From Bacillus_CJ salitolerans (lineage in GTDB: Bacteria; Bacillota; Bacilli; Bacillales; SA4): a stretch of DNA of 64,000 nt. Below the pieces are notes generated by a model. It searched no databases, was not told the origin of the DNA, and saw only the letters and a list, made by a program, of their open reading frames with translations. Position numbers and translations under genes: made by a program. The stretch covers positions 186,001 through 250,000 of the forward strand of contig NZ_JBHUEM010000020.1 of NCBI RefSeq assembly GCF_042680805.1, read 5' to 3'. Below, in pieces: positions 34,603 through 43,487 of this stretch. Position 1 is the first letter of the stretch; the number at the start of each line of letters is the position of its first letter.

Positions 34603-35427
34603 ATGAATGAAGTTACATTAAATAATGGTGTAAAAATGCCTCAGCTCGGGTTTGGTGTTTGGCAGGTGGAAGATGAGCAGGCAGCTACAATCGTATCTAA
34701 GGCAATCGATGTCGGATACAGATCGATTGATACAGCTATGATCTACAAGAATGAATGTGGAGTAGGTGAAGCGATTAAAAATTCTTCTGTACCCAGGGAG
34801 AACTTATTTATAACAACGAAAGTATGGAATAGTGACCAAGGTTATGATAATACTTTGCGAGCTTTTGATGAAAGTCTTGAAAAACTTGGACTAGATTATG
34901 TAGACCTTTATTTAGTTCACTGGCCAACTCCTCAGTTTAATCAGTATGTAAATACATATAAAGCGCTAGAAAAACTTTATCATGATGGAAAAGTCCGTGC
35001 AATTGGAGTTTGTAACTTCGAAATTGAACACTTACAAAGACTGTTAAATGAATGTGAAGTTGTACCCGTTCTAAATCAAGTTGAGTGCCATCCATATCTT
35101 TCACAAATCGAGTTGAAAGAATTCTGTTCTAAGCATGATATCTTTGTAGAGGCATGGAGTCCACTTGAACAAGGAGGGGAAGTGCTGAAAGACGAGGTTA
35201 TTAAAAAGATAGCTCGCAGCCGTGACAAATCGCCAGCCCAAGTGGTGCTTAGGTGGCACATACAAAATAACACTATTGTAATTCCAAAGTCAGTAACACC
35301 ATCAAGAATTGAAGAAAACTTTAACATATTTGACTTTGAACTAACTGCTATAGAAATGTCTAGCATTGACAGGATAAATATTAATAGACGAAGAGGAAAG
35401 CATCCAAACGAGATGAATAGCAGATAA
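34603..35427 (+). CDS. Aldo/keto reductase
   Basis: 274 residues of the AKR5-like group: GFGVWQVEDEQ, DTAMIYKNE (catalytic Asp and Tyr), TTKVWNSDQGYDN (Lys), LYLVHWPTP (His), and IPKSVTPSRIEENFNIFDFEL binding NADPH. It is close to Bacillus glyoxal/methylglyoxal reductase YvgN, so detoxification of reactive aldehydes is likely. ATAGGAGAG precedes the ATG. A terminator follows. Confidence 0.9.
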   Translation: MNEVTLNNGVKMPQLGFGVWQVEDEQAATIVSKAIDVGYRSIDTAMIYKNECGVGEAIKNSSVPRENLFITTKVWNSDQGYDNTLRAFDESLEKLGLDYVDLYLVHWPTPQFNQYVNTYKALEKLYHDGKVRAIGVCNFEIEHLQRLLNECEVVPVLNQVECHPYLSQIELKEFCSKHDIFVEAWSPLEQGGEVLKDEVIKKIARSRDKSPAQVVLRWHIQNNTIVIPKSVTPSRIEENFNIFDFELTAIEMSSIDRININRRRGKHPNEMNSR

Positions 35428-35438
35428 CAACCTAATGT

Positions 35439-35497
35439 GTAGAGTTACTAAATGTAGACCTTCTATAAAAGGTCAGTAGTAACTCTACCTTTTTTTA
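35439..35497 (+). terminator. Terminator after the aldo/keto reductase gene
   Basis: 12-bp stem GTAGAGTTACTA / TAGTAACTCTAC with an inner GACC/GGTC pairing, followed by seven T. Confidence 0.85.
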
Positions 35498-35783
35498 TTT
35501 TTTCAAAGTATGTTAGAAGCAACAGTGATTAGAAATTACAGGATTCTTATGAAAATTGTAGAATAATTTATATGAAGCGTTTACGTAATACGTCTAATTA
35601 TTAACAGGTTATAGAAAAGTTGATGAGTTGAATAACGTTTATAAAAATTTCTTACGAATCTCATCTTTGCATTCCAACATATGTGTAACTATATCAATTT
35701 AATATTCGTACTAGAAAAAGACTAGAAGCTTGGCTGTTGAAATCAATAAAGGTAAGTTTAGTAGATCAAAAGGGGGTGAAGTC
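35498..35783 (+). other. Intergenic region before the first Crp-family regulator
   Basis: About 290 A/T-rich bases after the terminator at 35439, with no gene. AAGCGTTTACG near 35577 resembles half a cre site but does not match the consensus. A frame open from TTG 35730 has no ribosome binding site, and the regulator was started at 35784 instead. Confidence 0.4.
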
Positions 35784-36398
35784 ATGCTCGAACTTCGTTT
35801 TAGATGGAAACCTTACTTGAGATATGGACAAAAATTGTCAGTTGATAAGAACAAAGTGGTTTATCGTCAAGGTGAAAGGGGAAGAGGATTTTACTATTTA
35901 GAAAATGGGGAAATTAAAATCACTCTTCTATCAGATAAGGGAGACGAGCGAATTATTAATATAGTTCCAACAGGTATGTTATTTGGGGAACATGGTGTTC
36001 AAAATGAGCCCTATTTAACAAGTGCAAGTACATCATGTGAATCGACTATTTATTATTTCTCTGATGAGGTATTAGCCACGATTTGTCGTGAATATCCCAA
36101 TGCCGCTACCACTTATACAGATTCATTGATTTATAAATTTAGAATTCTAGCAGAAATTGTTTCACTACTCGATAGTCCTGTCGATCAACAAATTGCCTAT
36201 TACCTACATAAACTTCACATTGAAAATGGTAGTGTTCCTATGAACCAAACCGCATTCGCTAAGTATATTGGTACATCGAGAGTTACGTTAAATAAAATCC
36301 TTCAAGATTGGAAGAAACAAGATTTAATAGAAATAAACAATCGACAAATTAAGATCTTACAATTAGAAAAGATATGGGAAATCGCCACAAAAGAATGA
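35784..36398 (+). CDS. Crp/Fnr-family transcriptional regulator, first of a convergent pair
   Basis: 204 residues: a cyclic-nucleotide-binding-type beta barrel (VYRQGERGRGFYYLENGEIKI) and a C-terminal winged helix (TAFAKYIGTSRVTLNKILQDWKKQDLIEI). It lacks the N-terminal cysteine cluster that holds the FeS centre of FNR, so another effector is expected. ATG 35784 follows AAAGGGGGTGA. It is convergent with a second Crp-family gene. Both lie directly before the anthranilate operon and one or both probably regulate it (inference). Confidence 0.87.
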   Translation: MLELRFRWKPYLRYGQKLSVDKNKVVYRQGERGRGFYYLENGEIKITLLSDKGDERIINIVPTGMLFGEHGVQNEPYLTSASTSCESTIYYFSDEVLATICREYPNAATTYTDSLIYKFRILAEIVSLLDSPVDQQIAYYLHKLHIENGSVPMNQTAFAKYIGTSRVTLNKILQDWKKQDLIEINNRQIKILQLEKIWEIATKE

Positions 36399-36410
36399 AT
36401 AAATAGAGAA

Positions 36411-37034
36411 TTACTTCACCAGATTTCTTAAGAAGTCTGGTTTTAAAATGAAGTGTTTTCTGTCTTGGATTTTGATAATTCCATTATCTTGCCACTGCTT
36501 TAATACTTTATAGACCGTGATTCTAGTTAAACCCGTACAGTTTGCTATATCTTGCTGGTATAGAGGAATTTCATAACTTTTAAATTCATCACAAACAGTA
36601 TGAAGAAGAAGTGCGATTTTCTGTTCTGATGTAAGCGCATTCAAGTTTATGTCATCTAAAAGAATACGCATTTTATGAATGACAGTACGTGAAAAAAGCT
36701 TAAATATTTCTGGGTGTAAGGTGATAAGGTTTTTAAACTCTAGACATGAAAAATGAAAGAGTACGGAATCCTTTACAGCAATGGCTGTTGTGAAATGTGT
36801 TTTTTGGTCTAATACTTGCACACCTAATAGTTGGTTTGGAAGTACAATATTTAGAGTTCGCTCTTTACCAGCTGCTGTTTCAGTAATAATCCTCACTAGC
36901 CCCTTATGTAAGTAATAAAATCCCTCTCCTGTAGATCCTTGACTATAAATAATTTCTTTTCTCCTCGTAAACTGTCTCTTTCCATAATGTAAATAAGATT
37001 CCCAATTGTAAGTACTTTCATAAACAGTGACCAC
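36411..37034 (-). CDS. Crp/Fnr-family transcriptional regulator, divergent from the catabolic operon
   Basis: 207 residues with the same architecture: effector barrel (IIYSQGSTGEGFYYLHKGLVRI) and winged helix (QDIANCTGLTRITVYKVLKQWQDNGIIKI). No FNR-type cysteine cluster. GTG 37034 follows GGAGG. It is transcribed away from the hydroxylase gene at 37291, the usual arrangement for a pathway regulator. Its 3' end contains an inverted repeat (36419-36442) followed by TTTT on the plus strand that may terminate the convergent regulator. Confidence 0.87.
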   Translation of the reverse strand: MVTVYESTYNWESYLHYGKRQFTRRKEIIYSQGSTGEGFYYLHKGLVRIITETAAGKERTLNIVLPNQLLGVQVLDQKTHFTTAIAVKDSVLFHFSCLEFKNLITLHPEIFKLFSRTVIHKMRILLDDINLNALTSEQKIALLLHTVCDEFKSYEIPLYQQDIANCTGLTRITVYKVLKQWQDNGIIKIQDRKHFILKPDFLRNLVK

Positions 37035-37204
37035 ACCATTACCTCCTTATTATTTGAAAGAGATGCATTAGCATAGCTGAGAATAATAGTACTCTTCCTG
37101 GCAAATCAGACTTCAATAAATTCACTTTTATCATAGTAGAGTTGGAAATAAAATACCACATATAAATTTAACTATTTAGAACTTTTTGAAAATTATTTCT
37201 ACTT

Positions 37205-37257
37205 TACGTTAACTGCTTTACACTTTTTCCTTAAGATTGCGTATTAAAATCAAAATA
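37205..37257 (+). promoter_or_regulatory. Promoter box of the anthranilate operon
   Basis: TACGTTAACTGCTTTACACTT followed, after a variable spacer, by TATTAAAATC. Nearly the same string is found before the TRAP operon at 47050-47100. TTTACA (37217) and TATTAA (37242) could be -35 and -10 with a long spacer of 19, as expected for an activator-dependent promoter. Confidence 0.55.
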
Positions 37258-37290
37258 GAATTTTCAAATGATTAATAAAGGAGGTATTAT

Positions 37291-38769
37291 ATGGGGATTC
37301 GTACAGGAGCTGAATACATCGAAGCTGTGAAATCACGTCAACCAGAAGTTTGGTTGTCTGGAAGAAAGGTTACTAATATATTTGATGAGGCGGTGTTCAA
37401 GCAACCGATTCTTGAAATTGCCAAGCTTTTTGATATGCAACATAGTCCTGAATTTCAGGAAAAAATTACTCACATTTGTGAGGAAACAGGTGAGAGAGTA
37501 AATAATTCGTTTTTAGTTCCTAAAAGCTATGATGATTTAAAAAGACGAAGAGCAGTATTTGAAGAGTTTGCAAAGGCCACATTTGGTCTAATGGGTAGAA
37601 CACCTGATTTCTTAAATGTCGTTGTCACATCCATGTATTACAATTCATGGTTTTTTGAAAAATATAACAAAGAATGGGCAGTAAATGTTCGAAATTATTA
37701 TAAATTTATTCGAGATCATGATCTATTTTTAACACACGCAATTATCAATCCTCAAAATGACCGTAGTAAATCATCGCATGAACAACATGATACCTATACT
37801 CATTTAGGTGCAGTAAAGGAAACTCCAGATGGACTAATAGTAAGAGGTGCAAAAATGCTAGCTACTTTAGCACCGATTACTGATGAAGTAATCATTTATT
37901 CGTTTCCTGGTTTTAGTCCAGGTGATGAAAAGTATGCATTAGCGTTTGCAATACCGATTGACACTCCAGGACTTCGAATAATTTGTCGTGAACCGATGCA
38001 AGATGGTACTCGTTCATTTTTTGATCATCCACTCGCATCAAGATTTGAAGAGATGGATGCCTTATTGGTGTTCGATGATGTAGTGGTTCCTTGGAATCGT
38101 GTGTTCCTATATAACAATGTAGAAGCGGCGAACAAATTATATCCTATGACAGGTGCTGGTCAACAGCCAGCTCATCAATCAGGGGTAAGAGGTCTTGTTA
38201 AACTTCAATTTGTGACAGAGGTTGCCATGAAGCTTGCGGATACGATCGGGGTAGATGGGTATTTAAATGTTCAAAATGACCTCGGCGAGTTGATTCAATC
38301 ACTAGAATCAATAAGGGCTTTATTAAATATTGCGGAGTACGAGCATACGATGACTGAACATGGGGAAGCAATGCCAGATTATGTCGCACTCGAGACCATT
38401 AGAGGACTTCTACCTAAAATGTATCCGAGAGCCATTGAGGTTATGCAAATAATTGGGGCAGGTGGCTTACTAATGTCTCCAACAAGGGCCGATTTTTTGA
38501 ATGATGAATTACGAGAAAGTATTGATAAGTATTATGTTGGAAGAGCCGGGGTATCCTCACTAGATCGAGTAAGTATTTTTAAACTGGCATGGGATTTATG
38601 TGGTGAGGCCTTTGGCCAACGTCTCCTGCAATATGAACGATATTATACCGGTGATCCAATTCGAAAGAGAGCCATCTTCTTTAACAACTATAAACAGCAG
38701 CGTTCACTTGATATGGTTGATGAGGCTTTGAAAGTAAGTGTATTAGAAAAAGATGTAGTGAAAAAATAG
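37291..38769 (+). CDS. FADH2-dependent anthranilate 3-monooxygenase, oxygenase component (HpaB family)
   Basis: 492 residues of the 4-hydroxyphenylacetate 3-hydroxylase family (MGIRTGAEYIEAVKSRQPEV; RGAKMLATLAPITDEVIIYSF; the flavin-binding middle; YERYYTGDPIRKRAIFF). Sequence alone gives a hydroxylase of phenolic or anilinic rings using FADH2 and O2. The operon makes anthranilate the likely substrate: the next genes are an FMN adenylyltransferase, a flavin reductase and 3-hydroxyanthranilate dioxygenase, the same set described for Geobacillus thermodenitrificans anthranilate 3-monooxygenase. AAAGGAGG precedes ATG. First gene of the operon. Confidence 0.85.
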   Translation: MGIRTGAEYIEAVKSRQPEVWLSGRKVTNIFDEAVFKQPILEIAKLFDMQHSPEFQEKITHICEETGERVNNSFLVPKSYDDLKRRRAVFEEFAKATFGLMGRTPDFLNVVVTSMYYNSWFFEKYNKEWAVNVRNYYKFIRDHDLFLTHAIINPQNDRSKSSHEQHDTYTHLGAVKETPDGLIVRGAKMLATLAPITDEVIIYSFPGFSPGDEKYALAFAIPIDTPGLRIICREPMQDGTRSFFDHPLASRFEEMDALLVFDDVVVPWNRVFLYNNVEAANKLYPMTGAGQQPAHQSGVRGLVKLQFVTEVAMKLADTIGVDGYLNVQNDLGELIQSLESIRALLNIAEYEHTMTEHGEAMPDYVALETIRGLLPKMYPRAIEVMQIIGAGGLLMSPTRADFLNDELRESIDKYYVGRAGVSSLDRVSIFKLAWDLCGEAFGQRLLQYERYYTGDPIRKRAIFFNNYKQQRSLDMVDEALKVSVLEKDVVKK

Positions 38770-38794
38770 TGTATTTGTACGAGAGGAGCTATCT

Positions 38795-39331
38795 ATGGAA
38801 TCGCACTTTAATACTTCTTTAACTTTAAAAAATTCTATCATTGCCATTGGCGCCTTCGATGGTGTCCATTTAGGTCATCAAGCAGTCATCAAGGCAATAG
38901 TGGAAAGAAGTAAGTTATTAAAAGTACCAGCTATTGTGTATACCTTTGATCCTCCCCCTCGTGTATATTTTCACGGTGTGCATCATCTAACTTCAATTCA
39001 TGAGAAGTTAGCAAAGCTAGAAATGCTAGGTGTCCAGCATGTAATTGTTGATAGTTTTGATAAAGCATATTCAAACAGAAGTGCTTATGAGTTTATCGAC
39101 GATTTAATGAAGCTTAATCCCATGGAAATACTAGTAGGACAGGATTTTAGATTTGGATATGGTAGATATGGAGATATTCAATTATTAAGACAATACTTTA
39201 CAGTACGGATAGCTGAATCGGTTTGCTGTTCAAATGGAGCAAGAATATCATCGACTAGAATAAGAGCATTAATATCAAAAGGTGATCTCCAACTCTCACA
39301 ATCTCTTCTTGGATGGCCAATAGTTAAATAA
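38795..39331 (+). CDS. FMN adenylyltransferase (RibF-like, without riboflavin kinase domain)
   Basis: 178 residues equal to the N-terminal half of RibF: GAFDGVHLGHQAVIKAI (HxGH nucleotidyl-transferase site), FDPPP, VGQDFRFGYGR, and ISSTRIRALI. The C-terminal riboflavin kinase domain is absent, so it should only convert FMN and ATP to FAD. Placed between the oxygenase and its reductase, it probably supplies FAD for the hydroxylase. The G. thermodenitrificans counterpart is described as bifunctional, so the short form is a difference. GAGAGGAG precedes the ATG. Confidence 0.85.
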   Translation: MESHFNTSLTLKNSIIAIGAFDGVHLGHQAVIKAIVERSKLLKVPAIVYTFDPPPRVYFHGVHHLTSIHEKLAKLEMLGVQHVIVDSFDKAYSNRSAYEFIDDLMKLNPMEILVGQDFRFGYGRYGDIQLLRQYFTVRIAESVCCSNGARISSTRIRALISKGDLQLSQSLLGWPIVK

Positions 39332-39360
39332 AACACGAGATTGGAAAGGAGTAAGGTTTA

Positions 39361-39918
39361 ATGAAACTACTAGGTATTTCTGGAACAATCATCGGTTCAA
39401 AAACGGGAATTATTGTAAGAAGAGTACTGGAAGAAGTGAAGAATAAACATTCGGATATTGAAGTTGAGTATCTAGATATGATGGATTATGATGTCCAGTT
39501 CTGTGATGGAAGGGAGCCATCTACTTATTCAGAGGATACCAAAAAGGTAATGGAAATGGTATCCACTGCAGACTTTTACATTATTGGTACACCCATTTTC
39601 CAAGGATCTATAACAGGTGTATTAAAAAACTTATTCGATTTAATAAATCCTAATGATTTTCGGAATAAGGTGATGGGATTTGTTGCAAACGGAGGAACAT
39701 ATCAGCACTACCTGGTCATTGAAAATCAATTAAAGCCAATTGCAGGATACTTTAGAGCGTTTGTAGCTCCAAGCTACGTATATGCACATAGTGACCATTT
39801 CAATCAACACAATGAACTAGTCGATTCTAATGTTTTGGAAAGAATTCATTATCTTGCTGATGAAGTAGTTTTTATGCAAAAAGCATTAAGATCCAATCAT
39901 CCTAACTTAGTAGATTAA
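39361..39918 (+). CDS. NAD(P)H-dependent flavin reductase (flavodoxin-like fold)
   Basis: 185 residues of the NADPH-dependent FMN reductase family: GISGTIIGSKTG at the flavin phosphate site and GTPIFQGSITGVLKNLFDLI. It is expected to deliver FADH2 to the hydroxylase encoded two genes upstream. This fold differs from the HpaC-type reductase that usually accompanies HpaB. GGAAAGGAG precedes the ATG. Confidence 0.83.
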   Translation: MKLLGISGTIIGSKTGIIVRRVLEEVKNKHSDIEVEYLDMMDYDVQFCDGREPSTYSEDTKKVMEMVSTADFYIIGTPIFQGSITGVLKNLFDLINPNDFRNKVMGFVANGGTYQHYLVIENQLKPIAGYFRAFVAPSYVYAHSDHFNQHNELVDSNVLERIHYLADEVVFMQKALRSNHPNLVD

Positions 39919-39945
39919 ATTATTCAAAAATTGGGGGAGATTCCT

Positions 39946-40485
39946 TTGCAAAGACAATTCATACCGATTAATTTAATGCAATTTATTGAAGACAGCAAAG
40001 ACCAGCTCAAGCCACCTGTAAATAATAAGCTTGTTTGGAAGGACGCAGAATTAATGGTGATGCTTCTAGGTGGACCGAACAAAAGACGTGATTTTCATGT
40101 AGACCCTTCAGAAGAGATATTCTATCAAGTAAAAGGTAGTTGTTACGTCGAAGTTATAAACAGTGAAGGAAAGCGTGAGGTTGTCGAAGTGAAAGAGGGA
40201 GAAATGTTCTTACTTCCAGCTAATGTTCCTCATTCACCGCACCGAGTTGCAGACACAATTGGATTAGTTATTGAACGAAATAGAGCTGAAGGTGAGCTAG
40301 AGGACTTTGTTTGGTTCTGTGATGAGTGTGATCATGAAATGCACCGCGTAACAATCCAACTAACCAATATCGAAGTACAGGTAAAGGAAGCAATTAATGG
40401 CTTTAATAGTAATTTAGCGCTTCGAACATGTAATAGCTGTGGTCACGTTATGCCGGTGGAAGCGAGTGAATGGAAATGCGAGTAG
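39946..40485 (+). CDS. nbaC: 3-hydroxyanthranilate 3,4-dioxygenase
   Basis: 179 residues of a cupin ring-cleaving dioxygenase. Iron ligands H51, E57 and H96 are seen in KRRDFHVDPSEEIFYQVKG and ANVPHSPHR. Two C-terminal CxxC pairs (FCDEC, CNSC) form the rubredoxin-like iron site of bacterial members. It opens 3-hydroxyanthranilate to 2-amino-3-carboxymuconate 6-semialdehyde with O2. TTG 39946 follows GGGGGAG at proper spacing, and the protein then starts MQRQFIPINL. Its end overlaps the next gene by 16 bases. Confidence 0.92.
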   Translation: MQRQFIPINLMQFIEDSKDQLKPPVNNKLVWKDAELMVMLLGGPNKRRDFHVDPSEEIFYQVKGSCYVEVINSEGKREVVEVKEGEMFLLPANVPHSPHRVADTIGLVIERNRAEGELEDFVWFCDECDHEMHRVTIQLTNIEVQVKEAINGFNSNLALRTCNSCGHVMPVEASEWKCE

Positions 40486-41474
40486 ATTTTCATACTCACA
40501 TCATCCCAGAAAATTTTACCGAATTAACAAAACATTTGACAGGTGAAAGATATCCGACTCTCCAGCGTACATGTGCATGCGGAGCAAACATTATGATTGC
40601 TGATAAAGTATTCCGTGAGGTAACCGATCAAGTTTGGAGCCCAGAAAAGCGTATGAAGGACATGTCAAAAGAAAATGTGGATATTCAAGTACTTTCCCCA
40701 ATCCCAGTCACCTTTTCCTACAATGCACCTGTTGCTGAAGCGGAACAATTAGCACGTATTCAAAATGATTTCATTGCGGATATTGTAAGTCAATATTCTT
40801 CTAAATTTATAGGACTCGGTACTGTTCCGATGCAAGATGTAACCGTTGCTATTCGAGAAATGGATCGATGTATAAATGAGTTGGGTTTAAAAGGAATTGA
40901 GATAGGAACAAATGTAAACGGTAACAACTTAGACGATCCTTCGTTACTGGAATTCTTTGAGATGGCTGAGAAATGGGATGTACCCCTTTTTATCCATCCA
41001 TGGGAAACTTTAGGGAAGGAACGAATGCCAAGGCACAATTTAATGTACACGATAGGTATGCCGAGTGAAACAGCATTAGCTGGTGCTAGTTTAATTCTTG
41101 GGGGAGTCATGGAGAAGTATCCAAACCTAAAAATCTGTTTTGCGCATGGTGGCGGGGCATTACCATATCTACTACCAAGACTCGACCAAGGTTGGAAAGT
41201 GTGGCCTCATTTACGGTTACTTGAGGAACCACCTAGCTTTTATGCAAAGAAGTTTTATTTTGATTCCTTGGTAAATGACCCTATTAATGTGAATTACTTG
41301 ATCCAAAATTTTGGGTATGAACGCATTATTATGGGTTCAGATTATCCGTTTTTATTAAGAGAGGTTCCACCTGGAAAGGTGATTGATGATACGTTAAGTC
41401 TAACAGATGAGCAATCTGCTGCAATCCTTGGGTTAAATGCACTACGCTTCCTAAATATGAAGGTTAAGGTGTGA
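40470..41474 (+). CDS. nbaD: 2-amino-3-carboxymuconate-6-semialdehyde decarboxylase
   Basis: 334 residues of the amidohydrolase superfamily (ACMSD). Zinc ligands: HTH near the N-terminus (VDFHTHIIPE), His in VPLFIHPWE, and Asp in IIMGSDYPF; AHGGGALPYLLPRLDQGWKVWP is the family signature. It decarboxylates the unstable ring-cleavage product to 2-aminomuconate 6-semialdehyde and so keeps carbon away from quinolinate. ATG 40470 lies within the end of the dioxygenase gene; ATG 40476 is equally possible. Confidence 0.92.
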   Translation: MEMRVDFHTHIIPENFTELTKHLTGERYPTLQRTCACGANIMIADKVFREVTDQVWSPEKRMKDMSKENVDIQVLSPIPVTFSYNAPVAEAEQLARIQNDFIADIVSQYSSKFIGLGTVPMQDVTVAIREMDRCINELGLKGIEIGTNVNGNNLDDPSLLEFFEMAEKWDVPLFIHPWETLGKERMPRHNLMYTIGMPSETALAGASLILGGVMEKYPNLKICFAHGGGALPYLLPRLDQGWKVWPHLRLLEEPPSFYAKKFYFDSLVNDPINVNYLIQNFGYERIIMGSDYPFLLREVPPGKVIDDTLSLTDEQSAAILGLNALRFLNMKVKV

Positions 41475-41480
41475 TAATCG

Positions 41481-41942
41481 ATGAAGAACGAGACCATTTC
41501 ACCTGAACAGCGGTTAGAAGAACTTGGGATTACCTTACCTCCTATTAGACCATCAGCTGGTAATTATATAAGCTGTGTACGTACAGGAAATCTTATATTT
41601 ACTGCTGGTCAAGGTACAGATGAATACCGCGGTAAATTAGGAGAAGATGTAACAGTTGAAGTTGGTTATGATGCAGCAAAACAATGCATGATTAACCTCC
41701 TAACTGTTATTAAACATGAACTTGGAGAATTGAGTAAAGTAAGAAAGGTTGTAAAACTGTTAGGGTTTGTAAATAGTTCGCCTTCTTTTATTGACCAACC
41801 GAAAGTCTTAAATGGGGCGTCAGATTTACTTGTGCAAGTGTTTGGAGAAAAAGGAAGGCATGGTAGATCTGCTGTTGGAATGGCACAACTTCCAAATAAT
41901 AACGCCGTAGAAATTGAGATGATTTTAGAAATAGAGGAGTAG
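41481..41942 (+). CDS. RidA-family protein, probable 2-aminomuconate deaminase
   Basis: 153 residues of the YjgF/RidA fold (GNLIFTAGQGT; QCMINLLTVIKHELG; a late GRHGRSAVGMAQLPNNNAVEIEMILEI). RidA proteins hydrolyse enamines or imines. Nitrobenzoate and aminophenol pathways use relatives of this fold as 2-aminomuconate deaminase, and its place between decarboxylase and dehydrogenase makes that the expected job here, releasing ammonia to give 4-oxalocrotonate. It starts 7 bases after the decarboxylase stop. Confidence 0.82.
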   Translation: MKNETISPEQRLEELGITLPPIRPSAGNYISCVRTGNLIFTAGQGTDEYRGKLGEDVTVEVGYDAAKQCMINLLTVIKHELGELSKVRKVVKLLGFVNSSPSFIDQPKVLNGASDLLVQVFGEKGRHGRSAVGMAQLPNNNAVEIEMILEIEE

Positions 41943-41954
41943 GGGGGCATAACA

Positions 41955-43415
41955 TTGAGTCCAATCAAACAACAAGTCATTAAAGACTCAAAACTCTTTA
42001 TTAACGGAGAATTTAAGGATTCTGTTTCCGGAGAAACCTTTGATACTATTGACCCTTCAACCAACCAGAAGCTTGCTTCAGTAGCAAAAGCAAATGAACA
42101 AGATGCTGCCAACGCTATTGAGATTGCGAAACAGACGTTTGATAGTGGTAGTTGGAGTGAAATGCCTGTTGCAGATAGGTCCAACATACTTTGTAAAATG
42201 GCAGATCTTGTCATGGAAAGAGTAGATGAATTAGCATTGATTGAGACTCTAGATGTAGGAAAACCTATAAAGGAAAGCAGGGGTTTTGATATACCTAGGG
42301 CGGCTGCTAATCTGCGTTTCTTTGCAGAGATGGCGAATTATCTTCACCATGAGCATTACGATCATTCTAAATATATGTCGTATTCAAAGTATTCACCAGC
42401 TGGAGTTACCAGCTTAATCATTCCCTGGAACCTACCTTTTATGCAAATGACCTGGAAAGCTGCTGCTGCCATGGCTGCTGGAAATACAGTTGTGGTAAAA
42501 CCTGCTTCCTATACTCCATTAAGTGCAGTAATGCTTGGAGAAATTGCAAATGAAGCTGGGCTACCACCAGGAGTTTTAAATATTATCACAGGTCCCGGGA
42601 ATACGGTCGGAACGAGAATGACCAACCATCCATATGTAAGAAGAATTTCCTTCGTCGGTGATAGTACGACTGGTCGAACTGTTATGCAAAACGCAGCTAG
42701 TCAACTTACTCCAGTATCACTTGAACTTGGTGGGAAATCAGCGAATATTGTATTTGAAGATGCGGACCTAGAGGAAGCAGTTGCTGGATCTATTGAAGCA
42801 ATCTTTAGAAATCAGGGTGAAATCTGCTTAGCTGGATCTCGTCTATTTGTACAAGAAAGTATTTATGATTTATTTTTAGAAGAGTTTATAGAAGCGGTAA
42901 AAAAAATTAAAGTGGGTGACCCATTAAGTGAAGACACCGATATGGGAGCATTAGTATCAAAGGCCCACTTAGAATCTGTCGATCAATATGTACAAATTGG
43001 TCTATCAGAAGGTGCGAAGCTAGCGATTGGTGGAAAACGAGTTGCTGGATTTGAACAGGGAAACTTTTATGAGCCGACCGTTCTTTATGATGTTAATAAT
43101 AAGTCAACAGTTGCTCAAGAAGAGATATTCGGCCCTGTTTTGGCAGTAATACCGTTTCATACAGAAGAGGAAGCCATTCGACTAGCCAATGATTCCATTT
43201 ATGGTCTTGCCGGCGTGGTGTGGACAAATGATTTGAGACGTGCTCATCGAGTTGCTTCTCAAATCAATTCCGGGCTTATATGGATAAATTGCTGGTACTA
43301 CCGTGATTTAAGAACACCATTTGGTGGATCTAAAGCGAGTGGAGTGGGGCGTGAAGGTGGTAGACATAGCTTTGAATTCTATACAGAGGCTAAAACGATT
43401 ACGTTGAAGTTATAA
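41955..43415 (+). CDS. nbaE: 2-aminomuconate 6-semialdehyde dehydrogenase
   Basis: 486 residues of the aldehyde dehydrogenase superfamily. Active-site Cys in NQGEICLAGSR, general-base Glu in LELGGKSANIVF, and NAD-binding near FVGDSTTGR. It resembles 2-aminomuconic and 2-hydroxymuconic semialdehyde dehydrogenases. Reaction expected: 2-aminomuconate 6-semialdehyde + NAD to 2-aminomuconate. TTG 41955 follows TAGGGGGG. A hairpin terminator lies behind it inside the operon. Confidence 0.9.
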   Translation: MSPIKQQVIKDSKLFINGEFKDSVSGETFDTIDPSTNQKLASVAKANEQDAANAIEIAKQTFDSGSWSEMPVADRSNILCKMADLVMERVDELALIETLDVGKPIKESRGFDIPRAAANLRFFAEMANYLHHEHYDHSKYMSYSKYSPAGVTSLIIPWNLPFMQMTWKAAAAMAAGNTVVVKPASYTPLSAVMLGEIANEAGLPPGVLNIITGPGNTVGTRMTNHPYVRRISFVGDSTTGRTVMQNAASQLTPVSLELGGKSANIVFEDADLEEAVAGSIEAIFRNQGEICLAGSRLFVQESIYDLFLEEFIEAVKKIKVGDPLSEDTDMGALVSKAHLESVDQYVQIGLSEGAKLAIGGKRVAGFEQGNFYEPTVLYDVNNKSTVAQEEIFGPVLAVIPFHTEEEAIRLANDSIYGLAGVVWTNDLRRAHRVASQINSGLIWINCWYYRDLRTPFGGSKASGVGREGGRHSFEFYTEAKTITLKL

Positions 43416-43424
43416 AAATGACCT

Positions 43425-43457
43425 ATAAAGAGTGAAACATTGTCACTCTTTATTTTT
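43425..43457 (+). terminator. Internal terminator in the anthranilate operon
   Basis: Perfect 11-bp stem ATAAAGAGTGA / TCACTCTTTAT, loop AACATTG, then TTTT. It splits the pathway into an upper part (37.3-43.4 kb) and a lower part (43.5-47.0 kb); read-through is presumably needed unless a second promoter exists. Confidence 0.75.
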
Positions 43458-43487
43458 CTTAATGTACAAAGCTAAAGGAGTGAATAT

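Noticed and set aside
35570..35600. Possible cre site before the first Crp gene
   Set aside because: AAGCGTTTACG looks similar but misses two fixed positions of the consensus on either strand.
41666..42214. 182-codon minus-strand open frame
   Set aside because: It spans the RidA and dehydrogenase genes, both well supported on the plus strand; shadow frame.
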